A stretch of 64,000 nucleotides of DNA from Azolla caroliniana. Lineage: Eukaryota; Polypodiophyta. The stretch covers positions 12,090,001 through 12,154,000 of the forward strand of contig JBHGNT010000009.1 in NCBI GenBank assembly GCA_043228905.1, written 5' to 3'. The notes beneath the pieces are model-generated. The model searched no databases, was not told the DNA's origin, and saw only the letters and a program-made list of their open reading frames with translations. Shown in pieces: positions 1 to 10,497 of the stretch (position 1 is its first letter; each line of letters opens with the position of its first letter). The position numbers and the translations under genes were made by a program.

Positions 1-936
1 AAGATACGGATACTGAAGAAGGCTCTTCACCGAACCTTCTCAATGAAGGACCTGGGTCCGGCGAGGCAAATACTAGGGATGCACATCATCCGGGACCGGA
101 AGAAGAAGCAGTTGTGGCTGTCACAGGAGAAGTACATGACGAAGGTGCTTCACCGGTTCAACATGTCGGAAGCAAGACCGGTCGGATCGACCCTCCCGGC
201 AAACTGCAAGCTGTCCAGCAAGCAAAGTCCCAAGACAAAGGCTGAAAAGGAGGATATGATGAAAGTGCCGTATGCCTCAGCCGTCGGGAGCTTGATGTAC
301 GCCATGGTGTGTACGAGACCGGACATAGGATATGCAGTCGGAGTGGTGAGCCGGTACATGAGCAATCCCGGCAAGGAGCATTGGAACGCGGTCAAGTGGA
401 TACTCCGATACCTGAAGGGCACATCAAACGTGTGCCTCCGATTCGGCTCCGGTAAGCCCGAACTCGACGGCTTCACCGATTCGGATATGTCGGCTGACGC
501 AGATACCAGCCGGTCCACATCAGGGTATGTGATGACGTATGCAGGGGGAGCTGTTTCATGGCAGTCGAGGCTGCAGAAGACGGTTGCGTTATCAACCACG
601 GAGGCGGAGTACATGGCGGCCGTTGAAGCCGGCAAGGAAATGATATGGATGAAGGACTTCATTAGAGAGCTCGGTATCCGGCAGGAGGAGTACCGACTCT
701 ACTGCGACAGTCAGAGTGCCATCCACCTTGCGAAGAACGCGGCCTATCACTCCCGGACGAAGCACATCCAGCGAAGATATCACTGGATCCGGGAAAGGAT
801 AGAAGACCAGGAGTTCGTGCTGACGAAGATCCACACGGACGAGAACGGCTCAGATATGCTGACCAAAGTGCTCACACCCGACAAGCTGGAAGCATGCCGG
901 AAGAGGATCGGATTGGAGAGACATCCCATGCCGTAG
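1..936 (+). CDS. copia pol C-terminus: reverse transcriptase end and RNase H (partial)
   Basis: This is the 3' part of a Ty1/copia polyprotein, open from the first base of the window to TAG at 934-936. The end of the RT domain comes first (TFSMKDLGPARQILGMHI), then the spacer with RPDIGYAVGVVSRYM, then RNase H with DSDMSADADTSRSTSGY and STTEAEYMA. It copies element RNA into DNA inside virus-like particles. There is no stop or frameshift in 312 codons, unlike every other copia copy here. It is followed directly by a purine tract and its own 3' LTR. The 5' half lies outside the window, so intactness of the whole element cannot be judged. Confidence 0.9.
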   Translation, partial: KIRILKKALHRTFSMKDLGPARQILGMHIIRDRKKKQLWLSQEKYMTKVLHRFNMSEARPVGSTLPANCKLSSKQSPKTKAEKEDMMKVPYASAVGSLMYAMVCTRPDIGYAVGVVSRYMSNPGKEHWNAVKWILRYLKGTSNVCLRFGSGKPELDGFTDSDMSADADTSRSTSGYVMTYAGGAVSWQSRLQKTVALSTTEAEYMAAVEAGKEMIWMKDFIRELGIRQEEYRLYCDSQSAIHLAKNAAYHSRTKHIQRRYHWIRERIEDQEFVLTKIHTDENGSDMLTKVLTPDKLEACRKRIGLERHPMP

Positions 937-937
937 T

Positions 938-949
938 GAAGGGGGAGTT
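938..949 (+). promoter_or_regulatory. polypurine tract of copia element 1
   Basis: GAAGGGGGAG directly before the TGTTGGG start of the LTR is the expected primer for plus-strand DNA synthesis. The same tract abuts the 3' LTR of elements E and M. Confidence 0.75.
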
Positions 950-1589
950 TGTTGGGATTTCGGTCCCTCCGGATGGGATGTCCGGAGATGAATGACGGCA
1001 AGCCCGGTTGCGGTTACGGAGCCGGATGATGAAGACCCTGGCTACGGAGCCGGATGCTGAAGACCCCGGTTACGGAGCCGGATGACGGATGTACCCGGAG
1101 AGAGATCCGGATGTGGGGACATGTTTGTGAATATGTTTTGCCAAGAGCCCTTGAGGCTATATTTGTAAATAGCCCAAAAGTCATATGTGTATAAATATGA
1201 CTTAGGGCAAACAGTTTTACTGTTGCTTCTCATTTTTTCTGTTTTTCCACTTTAGAGGAGTGAAGAGAGAGAGCAGCCGGGAGAGAGAGAGAGAGAGAGA
1301 TAGAGCGCGAGAGAGGAAGAGGTAGACGCCTCTGTGTATTTCCGCCGCCTGTGGCGAGGACAGCGAGCTCAAGGTCGTCGCCTTGCAGCTCGCCATTGTA
1401 TACTTCTCTGTATAGTGTTGGCTTGGAGTCTTGTACTCCCGTGGTTTTTCCCGTCTAGGGTTTTCCACGTTAATCCCAGTGTGCTCGCGTTTTGTTTCTC
1501 TTTGTGGTTCCTATTTTCTGCTCCATTGATTCGCGCTTACTCGGTTGTGGCCGAGTGGTGAAGGTGAATAGAAGCGTCTATTCTTTACA
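950..1589 (+). repeat. 3' LTR of copia element 1 (family L1)
   Basis: The LTR runs from TGTTGGGATT to ...TTTACA, about 640 bp. It holds a GGAGCCGGATGA-type repeated U3, a TATA box (TATAAATA, 1190-1197) inside a palindrome at 1178-1203, a GA-rich leader and a conserved U5 block (GTGGTTTTTCCCG). It matches the LTR at 15232-15835 closely. The right edge was set where sequence switches to reverse-strand copia integrase; the flank 1590-1594 should be the TSD, but its partner is outside the window. Confidence 0.8.
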
Positions 1590-3603
1590 GGTCCTTAGCT
1601 ACATGCATGTATGCGAGACACTTGAATACCTTCAGATGCTGGTAGGACACTTCCTTACCGGTCCAGACTCTCTGTGGCGTGTCTCCGTCCAAGGGTACTG
1701 AGGGTGATCTGTTTATCACATATGTCGTCGTCGACAGTGCCTCAGCCTAAAACTTCTTGGGTAGTTTTGCATGCGCCAGCATACTCTGGACCCTCTCCAT
1801 TATGGTCCGGTTCATCCTCTCGGCCAGCCCGTTTAGTTCCGGCGTCTTTGGCACGGTAAATTCGAGCCGAACTCTCTTCGAGCGACAGTACTCCTCGAAC
1901 TGCCCCCGGTATTCACCTCCGTTATCTGCTCGAACCGCCTTCAGCTTCCGGCCGGTTTCTCTTTCCACTCTCGCGTGGAGCTCTTTGAAGACGGATAACA
2001 CCTGATCCTTCATCTTCAACGGTGTGGCCCACAGCTTCCGGCTGTGGTCATCTATGAACGTCACGAAGTACTGCAATCCTGCATGTGACTTCGTGTCCAC
2101 TTGACACACATCAGTATGCACCAACTCCAGTGGTGCATTACGTCTCATCGGTGGCCTCGATCGGAAGGAGGTTCGGTTTTGCTTTCCGGCCGAACAATCA
2201 GTGCACTTCTCCAAGTGCACATTCTTTACTGGAATGAGGTTGTCGTCTGCAAGCCTCTTCATCCCCTTCTCGCTCATGTGACACAGTCTCTTGTGCCACA
2301 GCTCACCGGCAGTGTCGGATGCCACGTTCACTTCCTCTGGACATAACCGGGCATTCATCAAGTACAACGTGTTTACCTTCCGTGCCCGAGCCACAATCAG
2401 GCTCCCTTTGCTGAACTTCATAACACCGTTCCAGATGCTACCCGTGTAGCCTTCATCATCTAGCCGACCGGCTGATATCAGGTTCAGACGAACCTCCGAA
2501 ACGTGTCGAACATCCTTCCGCAGCATCTTGCATCCGGTTGGTGTTGACATCCATACTTCTCCTATGCCGACAATTCGGCATGTACCTTCATTCCCCATCC
2601 GGACACAACCGTGATCAACGGCTGAGTAGGATGAGAAGCATTTCTGGTCTGGGGTAAGGTGGAACGACACTCCGGAGTCGACCAACCAGGTCATCTCGTC
2701 GCCGGAAAGGTTTATCTCACTCTCCTCGGTGATGAGCATCAACTCTTCTTCACTTGCCGCGATTGCCGTCGTTCCCTTCCGGTCCGTTCCCCTCCGGTCT
2801 TTACCAATCCAGTCCGGTATCCGCTTCGAATCAGTACCGTCGGTTTCCTTGTCCTTTCGAAAATGCCGACAGTTCTTCTGGAAGGGTCCCGGCTTGCCGC
2901 AATAGAAGCAAGTAGGTCTCCCCCTTGACTTTGACCGTGTCCCCGACTTTTCCCGGTTCTGGGGACTACGGTTTCTTTGTCTTCCGCGTTCCGATTCGGT
3001 AAGGAGTTCTTTGGAGTCGGAGCTCGTATCTTTATCTTTCCGACGTGCCTCCTCATCTAGCAAGCTCGACTTTACTCTTGCTAGGGATAACCGTTTCCCT
3101 TCCGGCCCGGCCTTGCCCAAGGTGACAACCAACGTCTCCCAATTATCTGGGAGGGGACCGAGCAGGAGTAGTGCTAGTACCTCATCGGCGAGAGGTACCT
3201 CCAATGATGTTGCATGGTGGATCAGCCCCTGGAAGGCATTCATGTGCTCCGCCAGGCTGGAGCCATCTTGGTACCGGAGTCTTACTAGCTTCTGGAATAC
3301 CGAAACCTGATTAACAACATTTTTGTTTTGAAACATAATGTCGATCTTCTCCCAGATCTCATGAGCCTTGCTCTCTTCATTGAAGTTGTTGTATAGGCTC
3401 ATGTCGATGAAGCACCGTATGTACGCCGTTGTCTTCATGTGCATCACCTCCCATATCGCGGCGTCGATTTTGTCCGGTCTCTTGTCCCCGAACTGAACCG
3501 GCAGCCAGAGGTCTTTAACCACGAGCATGTCCCTCATCTTCAACTTCCACACCGAATAGTTGGAACCGGTGAGCTTGAACATGCCTCCCAACGAATCGTC
3601 CAT
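1590..3603 (-). pseudogene. copia gag-protease-integrase (element B)
   Basis: The ATG at 3603 starts MDDSLGGMFKLTGSNYSVW, a UBN2-type copia gag, and the frame stays open for about 619 codons. The zinc knuckle reads CFYCGKPGPFQKNC, so its histidine is replaced by proline. The protease motif is DSGVS. Integrase shows the HHCC finger (WHKRLCHMSEKG...CTDC) and the catalytic Asp, Asp and Glu (HTDVC, RADNGGEY, LAERMNRT). A TAG near 1746 replaces the Trp after LPKKF; the frame then continues to 1590, where the neighbouring element cuts it. RT and RNase H are missing. The damaged knuckle and the stop suggest the product is not functional. Confidence 0.85.
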
Positions 3604-3618
3604 TTTTTGGGTCGTTTC

Positions 3619-3630
3619 GCTGTGATACCA
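3619..3630 (-). promoter_or_regulatory. primer binding site (initiator Met tRNA type)
   Basis: On the minus strand TGGTATCACAGC lies two bases inside the LTR end. It differs by one base from the TGGTATCAGAGC site in elements E, M and Q. Confidence 0.7.
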
Positions 3631-3632
3631 CT

Positions 3633-4510
3633 TGACGAGAACTACACGCTTCGGTGAATGACGCTCGGCCACAACCGAGTCTAAAATCAAACACAGAAAA
3701 ACAGGTAAGAATGCACGACACAGTGAAGAGAAGAGTACACAGGATGTTTACGTGGAAAACCCAAACTAGGGAAAAACCACGGCAGCCCATAGGCTGCAAA
3801 CTATCACTATGTTACAGTGTACAACGGTGAAGCACCGAGGCAATGACCTCGAGCTTTCTATCTTCGCCACAGGCAGCGGTTACAACAGAGGCAATGAACT
3901 CTTCCTCTCTCACTCTCTCTCTGTACACGGTTACGCGCTCTGATCTCACGCAGACAAGAATAACAACAACTCCTACATCACACACAATAAGTTTGCCCTA
4001 AGTCATATTTATACTAATATGACTTTTCGGCTATTTACAAATATAGCCTCGATGGACTCTTAGAAACATATTTACGAATATGTCTCTCCATCCGGAGAGC
4101 GCTCCTCACCGGGCCTGCATCATTCGGATCTTGCCGGGCACTCGTCATCCGGTTCTCACCGAGTCTGCACCATCCGGCTCTCCGTAGCCGGGTACTCCTC
4201 ATCCGGTTCTCATCGGGTCTGCACCATTCGGCTCTCTGTAGCCGGGTACTCCTCATCCGGTTCTCACCGGGTCTGCACCATCCAGCTCTCCGTAGCCGGG
4301 TACTCCTCATCCGGTTCTCACCGGGTCTACACCATCCAGCTCTTCGTAGCCGGGTACTCCTCATCCGGTTCTTACCGGGTCTGCACCATCCGGCTCTCCG
4401 TAGCCAGGTACTCGTCATCCGGTTTCGACCTCGGGCTATCGGCCTCAGCCGAGTTTCCTTATCAGCACTGTCCTTCTCCATTCCCATCCGGAGGGACCTG
4501 TCTCCCAACA
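3633..4510 (-). repeat. 5' LTR of copia element B (family L2)
   Basis: An 878-bp LTR with outer end TGTTGGGAGA and inner end ...CGTCA (element sense). It shares U5, TATA palindrome and repeated U3 with the LTRs of element E (664 and 720 bp) but is longer because of extra 54-bp U3 units. Confidence 0.85.
4138..4406 (-). repeat. 54-bp U3 minisatellite, about five units
   Basis: Consecutive units of about 54 bp, each with CCGGTTCTCACCGGGTCTGC and a CCGTAGCCGGGTACTC block, fill the U3 of LTR B. Unit length is a multiple of three, so an open frame of 18-residue repeats appears on the minus strand; I read this as a by-product, not a gene. Confidence 0.85.
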
Positions 4511-6042
4511 ATTGCTATATCTAGTGGGGAAACAGGCACTAACGGGAAAATTGGCTAGATGGATGCTGTTGCTCCAAAAATTCGACTTTGTAATTCAGCG
4601 CCGACCAGGGACGCAACATGTGGTGGCGAATTTGTTGAGTAGACTAGATAATGGAGAAATGGTGCAAAAAGATGAAGACGACTTTCCGGATGTGGACATT
4701 CTGCGTGTAACAACTTTAGCAGAAAGAACAGAAAAGACTTTTCCGGATTGGTGGTTGATGGAAATGACCTACTTTCTGACCATGGGGTTACCGCCACCCC
4801 AATTAAGGACGGACGAGAAAAAATGGTTGGCCGTACGGAGTCGTAATTTCTGTTTAGTCGACGACGTCCTATATCACAAAGGTAGTGATGGCATCTGGAG
4901 GCGCGGAATACGGCAGGATGAGAAGGCTACGGTTTTACGAGAAGCCCATTGTGGTACAGTTGGAGGACATTCTGCAGGCGATGTTACGGCCCGGAAAATC
5001 TGGCAAGCAGGACTTGGATGCATATGAATATTGCAAATAGTGCGATTTATGCCAACGGCTGGGCCAGCCCACAGAGGTCGCGAGAATGCCACATCAACCG
5101 GTGTTGCCGTTGGATCCTTTCCAAAAGTGGGGGCTGGATTTTGTGGGACCCTTTACCCCGGCGGCTGCTTGAACAGGCAATAAGTATATCCTGGTAGCTA
5201 CGGATTATTGCACCAAGTGGGTAGAAGCGAAACCACTACGCGAAAATACCGCGACAGTCACGACGAAATTCCTTTATGAACATAGCTGGTGTTGTTTCGG
5301 CTGCCCTATTGAGCTCATTAGTGACCAAGGGAGTCACTTTCTGAATACAATCATCAGCGAGCTGACCCAACACTACGCTGTGGTTCACAAAAAGAGTACG
5401 CCATATTGCCCATAGGCAAATGGCTTTGCCAAATCCATGAACAAAACATTACAAACTATCCTCAGAAAGATAGTCAATGAGAACAGAATAGATTGGGATA
5501 CCAAATTGCACAACGTGTTATGGGCGTATCGAACCAGCTATAAGAACAACATACAATCCACGCCTTTCAGGCTAGCATTTGGGCTAGAGGCCGTGATGCC
5601 TGTCGAATTCCAAGTACCCAGTCTGCGGATTCAAGTACGAGCCCAACTGCTAGAGGGCAAATCTGAACAAATACAGCTACAACAACTATTGGAACTAGGC
5701 GAAACAAGGTTACAGAGTATGGCTGTATTGGAGCAGGAACAAGGGTGGTGCAAAGCATTCGTGGACCGACATCGGCATGTGCGTGAAAAGGATTTTATGG
5801 TTGGGAAAGTGGTATTACTTTTTCAAACACGCATGGGGCAAATGCTAGGAAAATTAAGATTCCGCTGGACAGGCCTGTACTGGATAGTGGGAGTGGAACA
5901 GGGCACGTTTCAACTTGGCACTTTGGCCGGGGAAGTGTTACGAAAAAAGGTGAATGTGTTTCGCCTTAAACCTTACTTGGGACCTACGCCACCTAATCAG
6001 TTCTCCACCGGACAGGACAAAGCTGGGGAAACCGCAGAGTAA
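4511..6042 (+). pseudogene. gypsy RNase H end and integrase (G1)
   Basis: The frame opens with the end of RNase H (YLVGKQALTGKLARWMLLLQ), then the integrase zinc finger region and core. The core shows [20 protein letters not shown] and NGFAKSMNKT. The last motif is normally NGxAE, so the catalytic Glu is Lys here. A TAG interrupts the same region (CCA-TAG-GCA near 5412), and the zinc-finger part is out of frame around 5030-5200. The C-terminal part (RFRWTGLYWIVGVEQGTFQLG) is open to TAA at 6042. Integrase would join element DNA to the chromosome; this copy cannot. Confidence 0.85.
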
Positions 6043-6424
6043 CTATATGGCCCTACTTGTACTATAGTGTAAAAATAATATTGAATCTAACCATTACTAA
6101 AGTAAAAAAAAAGAAAAAAAGAGAGAAGATAGCGACGCTATTAAAAGGACTTAAGGCATGCATAAACTTCTAGGCCAAGAACACGTGGCACCACGATGGC
6201 TCACCGACCAATGAACTCTAGGCCACAAAAAGAAGAAAATAGAAGGTTTTTTGCATAGTACAGAAACCAACCTTCTAACTCTCATTGCTCTCATCACTCC
6301 CCTCACTCAACCTCCTCTCCATCCTACCACAGAGCTCAGTTCGCCATAGCCAACAATCCTCACCCACTAGCCACGAGTCTCACCCTCCTACTATGCCGAT
6401 CCCTATTTCTGTTGCCTTGCGTTG
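6043..6424 (+). other. spacer between G1 pol and post-pol gene
   Basis: About 380 bases without a long frame, starting with an A-rich run (6104-6127) and ending in CT-rich sequence before the ATG at 6425. G2 has the equivalent spacer at 47612-47949. Such a spacer could hold a subgenomic promoter or splice acceptor for the downstream gene; none is proven. Confidence 0.4.
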
Positions 6425-8824
6425 ATGGCTTGCGAGAAACGCCTGGATGGATACATCAAAGTCGCCAAGGTGCCCCCTCACTCTGAAGCCCTGGACATTG
6501 CTAGGAAGCTTAATATCGACACAGTCACCAACACATCCATCTAGAAGAAGCTTGACCTATCATCGCTGGGAGAAAGACATTTTGAAATCCCTCCTACGGA
6601 AACTTTGTAGAGATATTTCGGGCCATATTCGGCGTCCACCAAGGCATACAGGATGAAGGAAATCCCCGACCCCTTCTTTCGTGAAATAGCCAAGGATGCA
6701 TGCATATAAATGCCTATGGGATGCCCAAGCAGAAGGCAGGTATCATCATTGATACCTTCGAAGGACGCACGGTCGATTGGGGGATCATTACGGGACCAAC
6801 GTTGCGAGAAGGCTTGGACGTGTATCAAGGCGGCAAAAAGTTAAGGACAATCATACAACAGTATCTGACGATACTATTCCCTCCTAGAGGACTGCCAGCA
6901 CCATAGCCCAGCAAACCCAAGCCGCCGCCACGATCTGCGAAACGAAGGTTAGCGGAGTTGGCCACCATAGAATGGGAGGATGAACCCCAATCAACCCAGC
7001 CCAGCACGCGAACAACACAGGAGGAATGGGCGGAGCACAGGGAGGAAGCTCCACAGGAGCAGGAAGCCGAGCAACGTCTAGGCAACCTGAGGCCGAAATG
7101 GCGAAGGATGGATAGGAAAGATGGGCGCAGATTAGTTAAAGACACACTCGTGGCCACAGAGATGACCACTGTGGTCAATAGCTCCGTAGCTACAGATCCC
7201 AACACCAGCTTCGAAATAATCTGGGAACCACGACCGATCATTTCGGCCCAGTCACAATGGGGAAAAGGTGTATTTACGGAGGAAAGCGAGGTCCTAGCGC
7301 ATCCGGACATTCCGGACACGACCCATGAGTTCAGCGCACTATTACGTTCCGACATTGCTTTTGAACTCATGGAATTTTTAGCAACACAACAAATAAAAGT
7401 CTCCCAATGAATGACCGAGGAGCATGCGGAGCGACAAATGATCGAGCGTGTGCTAACACAAACGGCGGGAAGCGATGATGAGGAACAACTAGCCAGAGTT
7501 GGCAGACAACGGAATGCCAGTATACGCCGAATTGGGATGGAACTACCCCCATTAAACGCGGCCCTCGTCGAGGTTCGTAGGGAACTGGCTAAGGTCAGTA
7601 TTGGCGCCAAGGATATGGCGATTAAAAATAAAAATGTCTGGAAAACGGTTAAACTGACCCAAGCCGAGCTACAAAAGGCCAACAAACGCATCGCGGAGTT
7701 GGAACACAATGCGACTACCGCGCAACAGGCAACTCAACCAACTGACAACACCACCAAGGCCCTGAAAGAAGAGATTGAAGTGCAGACCGCCAATGCCTCG
7801 AAAGAAAAAAGGGCCGTGCAACTAGTGGAATCAGAGATTGACCGCCTCCGCTCCGAACTTAGCTAGTCCTCAGACTGAGAAAAGGACATCCGGGCCAACA
7901 GCCGAAAGTCAGTTAAGACCCATGAAGAGAAACTCGTAGCAGAGGTAGCACATCACACCCGCATGAAAGAAGAAAACGCCAAACTACATAAGGAAGCACA
8001 AAAATTGGAAACGACGATCACGTGACTCCGGGCGTTATTGGAAAAGAAGAAAGCATGGTTCGACAACCAGCTTGTATGGGAAGAGGTGAGAAGGCATAAG
8101 CTTGAAAACCACCTGAACAATGAAATGGGGAAGCTGGAGGAATTACATGGGGAAGGAATCTCAGCTATGGGCAGGAATGAGGAGCAATTATGAGGAAGCA
8201 ACGGCGGTCAGTAAACATGAAATCGAAAACCTCAAGAAAACCGTAGAAGAATCACACAACCGTTGCCAAGCAATAACCGACAACGTGCGCATACTTCTTC
8301 AAAAAAATGGGGAGAGGTTTATGGCGCAATTACAAGCGACGCTAGACAAAGGCTAGATGACGTGGGTTGCACAAGCGGCGGAGTTGCATACGTACTAGGC
8401 GGACTGGGAGAATCGAAGAAAAGACAACCGAGGGTTCTACAAACTCAATGAGGAAAGCATTGCGGCAGTACACGAGGACCTAGCGCAGGATTATCGCACG
8501 CTAGCGGACCAACACTCCAAGGAACTCACGCAACTACTAGACGGTTTTGGCGAAAATTAGGAGGACCCGTTTCACCAAATCAGGAGGTTACGAACGAGAT
8601 AGAACCTTGTCCTACCGAGAGCCTACCAACGGCTGAGCCAGCCACAATAGAATAGGATTAGCCAACGGAGCCCGGACCGACCACACAGGAAGCTAGTGGC
8701 ACCATGGAAAGCCCTACCGAGCAAGTACTGGAACCACGCAACAACGCCTACGGACACTATGTTGTCCTTAGACCTGGAGACCGGGGCGGAACCAAACATC
8801 CGGGCCATTTTGGAGGAAGATTAA
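6425..8824 (+). pseudogene. extra post-pol gene of gypsy G1 (unknown N-terminal domain plus coiled coil)
   Basis: I do not recognise this protein family. The ATG at 6425 begins MACEKRLDGYIKVAKVPPH, and related sequence runs for about 800 codons to TAA at 8822-8824. Order: a conserved N-terminal domain (YFGPYSAS, KAYRMKEI, MPKQKAGIIIDTFEG), a basic linker, then long heptad-like stretches rich in Glu, Lys, Leu and Ala (ELQKANKRIAELEHNA) and an acidic tail ending AILEED. Several stops (6541, 6608, 6904, 7408, 7864) and frameshifts break it. The same protein occurs after pol in G2 and G3, so it belongs to the element. A structural, Gag-like or env-position protein is possible. Confidence 0.65.
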
Positions 8825-8871
8825 AAGGGTGGGTCTGACGTGCCATGGCACTGTCCCATAGGCGTGCCAGG
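8825..8871 (+). promoter_or_regulatory. purine tract and inverted repeat before the G1 3' LTR
   Basis: A purine tract (AAAAGGGTGGG, 8823-8833) lies about 40 bases before the LTR, not against it. Between them is TGGCACTGTCCCATAGGCGTGCCA, whose ends TGGCAC and GTGCCA can pair. The same block precedes the gypsy LTRs at 45509-45545 (minus) and 23636-23659. Confidence 0.5.
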
Positions 8872-9237
8872 TGTTGTCTGCCGGAATAGTAACCGATGGA
8901 TAGGAGCGCAGAAATATAGAATATAGTAAAAACGTAACGCATGTAACGGTTCATGTGTGAAGCGTGAACGGCTAAAAGACCTCGTGTATATAAAGGGCAG
9001 AAATCCTCTGTAAGAGGTAGCATGTAAATTTGGATGCATAGAGTGTTATCTTAATAGAGTACTATCTTCTCTAATTCCTGTGCATATCTGTGGTTTATCT
9101 ACTGTGTTTCTGTGATTCTTGGTGGCGTATTGTAATCGTAAGGGCGTAGACGTGAGTACGAGTGTTGTTACTAGTGCACTGTCTAAGGAGTTTGGTTGTA
9201 GCCGTCTCCCTTATACGCTACTAGGATCCCATTACGT
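8872..9237 (+). repeat. 3' LTR of gypsy G1, truncated
   Basis: It starts TGTTGTCTGCCGGAATAGTAAC and contains a TATA box (TATATAAAGGGC, about 8987-8998). The complete family LTR (see 45040-45508) ends GATAACA; here the last ~100 bases are absent because gypsy G4 begins at 9238. Confidence 0.75.
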
Positions 9238-10429
9238 TGTCGTGAAGATTTTCGGCCATAGTGTGAAAATCCCGTAAAACGTACAAAATCGAGTATGAAT
9301 CACATAATACAATAATTGTGAAGATAACATTTTAAATAAATTTAATATCTAAATACAAAATGATGGAGGTTTCGAATGCACTTTATTACATGAGCAACGG
9401 ACAACTAAATGTCAAGATATGAGGGTATAAAGTTTGTGAAAGGAAAAGAGAAAATTGTGAGATATCCCACATAGGCACGACAAATACGGCTCTCATCATA
9501 TATAAGGTAGAGCAAAAGCTATTATCTTTGTGTCTATGTGTGGAGCATAGAGAGTTCAAGGTACCTTGAACTAAGAGTGGAGGTGGGCTAGCTACTTGTA
9601 AAGGGTTTTGGCCAACCAAAACCAGACCGATGATGGCGCTGGTAAGGTGGCGGCATCCGGTGGCGGCATCCGGAGCCAGTGAGAAGAAGGCATCCGGCGA
9701 GGCACCGGTAACCGACGGCATCCGATGCCGGTGAGGTGACGGCATCCGACGGTGGCACCGGTATTCGACGACATCCGGTGGCAACCGGCGCCGGTGAGAC
9801 GACGACACCCGACAAGACACCGGTAACCGACGGCATCCGGCGAACCGGCGTCCGGTGACTAGATAAATAAATATATAAATATATATACATATACAAGGAG
9901 GGCAAGTAAGGATTCGAACCTTGCACCTCCGAGTTAAGAGTCAATTGGCTTACCATTAAGCCATGCCATTTAGTTGAATTTATATTTCTATCATTGTACT
10001 TTTACATGTAAATTCTCATACATGAGAGCTAAAATGAGTGCCATGGTTATCATGCACCACATGTAATACATGAGCGCCAAATGGCAAACATGCATTTTAT
10101 GCATGTCTTCTACCCTCACAAGCATGATATGCATGAGAGCATCTATAAAAGAAGGAAGGGGGAGGAGAAAAAACACGTTTTTTTTAGGAAATTAAGAAGA
10201 AGAAATTCGTTATCAAATTGATCATGTAACTTGTTTCTTAAATCTAAAGTTAAAAGTTCAATCAATCTCTCTCAATTGTGTAATGTCAACTTCTGATCTT
10301 TCCCAATCTATCTTAAGTACTTTCTCGCTAAAGCTTGCACCAAAGCTTGTACCGACTTTGAATCCTTCCGGTCCAAAACCCCGGCGGTTCCGCCTCACGA
10401 TCCGTGCGTAGTGACGAATCTTCACGACA
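9238..10429 (+). repeat. 5' LTR of gypsy G4
   Basis: A 1192-bp LTR bounded by a perfect 13-base terminal inverted repeat: TGTCGTGAAGATT at 9238 and AATCTTCACGACA ending at 10429. It holds a degenerate CCGG-rich repeat block (about 9645-9860), a tRNA-like segment in reverse orientation (9902-9967) and a TATA box (TATAAAA, 10144-10150). Confidence 0.8.
9902..9967 (-). other. tRNA-like segment with pol III A and B boxes
   Basis: On the minus strand the segment reads like the D-arm to T-arm part of a tRNA. TGGCTTAATGG fits an A box, GGTTCGAATCC is a perfect B box, and a D stem (GGCTT/AAGCC) and T loop (TTCGAAT) are visible. The anticodon stem pairs badly and there is no matching acceptor stem, so it is not a working tRNA gene. 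A tRNA-derived insertion (SINE head or tRNA pseudogene) inside the LTR is the simplest reading. Confidence 0.5.
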
Positions 10430-10437
10430 TAATTAAG

Positions 10438-10455
10438 TGGTGAACCCGACGTGAA
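10438..10455 (+). promoter_or_regulatory. probable primer binding site of G4
   Basis: TGGTGAACCCGACGTGAA lies eight bases inside the LTR end and starts with the TGG expected opposite a tRNA CCA tail. The tRNA was not identified. Confidence 0.5.
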
Positions 10456-10497
10456 AGAGGCGGTAGGAAGGATCAAGTCGAGATTAATACTTGGAGA

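Larger units (their letters stand above)
1590..4510 (-). mobile_element. copia element B, 5' half (cut by element 1)
   Basis: Reverse-strand Ty1/copia element with 5' LTR (3633-4510), primer site, gag, protease and integrase. It stops at 1590, where copia element 1 is inserted; the rest would lie left of the window. Its outer LTR end at 4510 abuts a gypsy RNase H reading frame, so B itself is inserted in gypsy G1. Confidence 0.85.
4511..9237 (+). mobile_element. gypsy element G1, 3' part
   Basis: Forward Ty3/gypsy element from inside RNase H through integrase, a spacer, a long extra post-pol gene and a truncated 3' LTR. The left edge is the insertion point of copia B; the right edge is the insertion point of gypsy G4 in the LTR. 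G2 (45040-54106) is a closely related, more complete copy. Confidence 0.8.

Noticed and set aside
43-936. RT/RNase H frame as a domesticated host gene because it is open
   Set aside because: It is followed at once by a normal polypurine tract and LTR, so it is the end of an ordinary copia element.
4035-4511. Minus-strand frame of Arg/Trp-rich repeats as a gene
   Set aside because: Same explanation: it is the U3 minisatellite of LTR B read in one frame.
9902-9967. Functional tRNA gene
   Set aside because: A and B boxes are good, but the anticodon stem does not pair and no acceptor stem is found.
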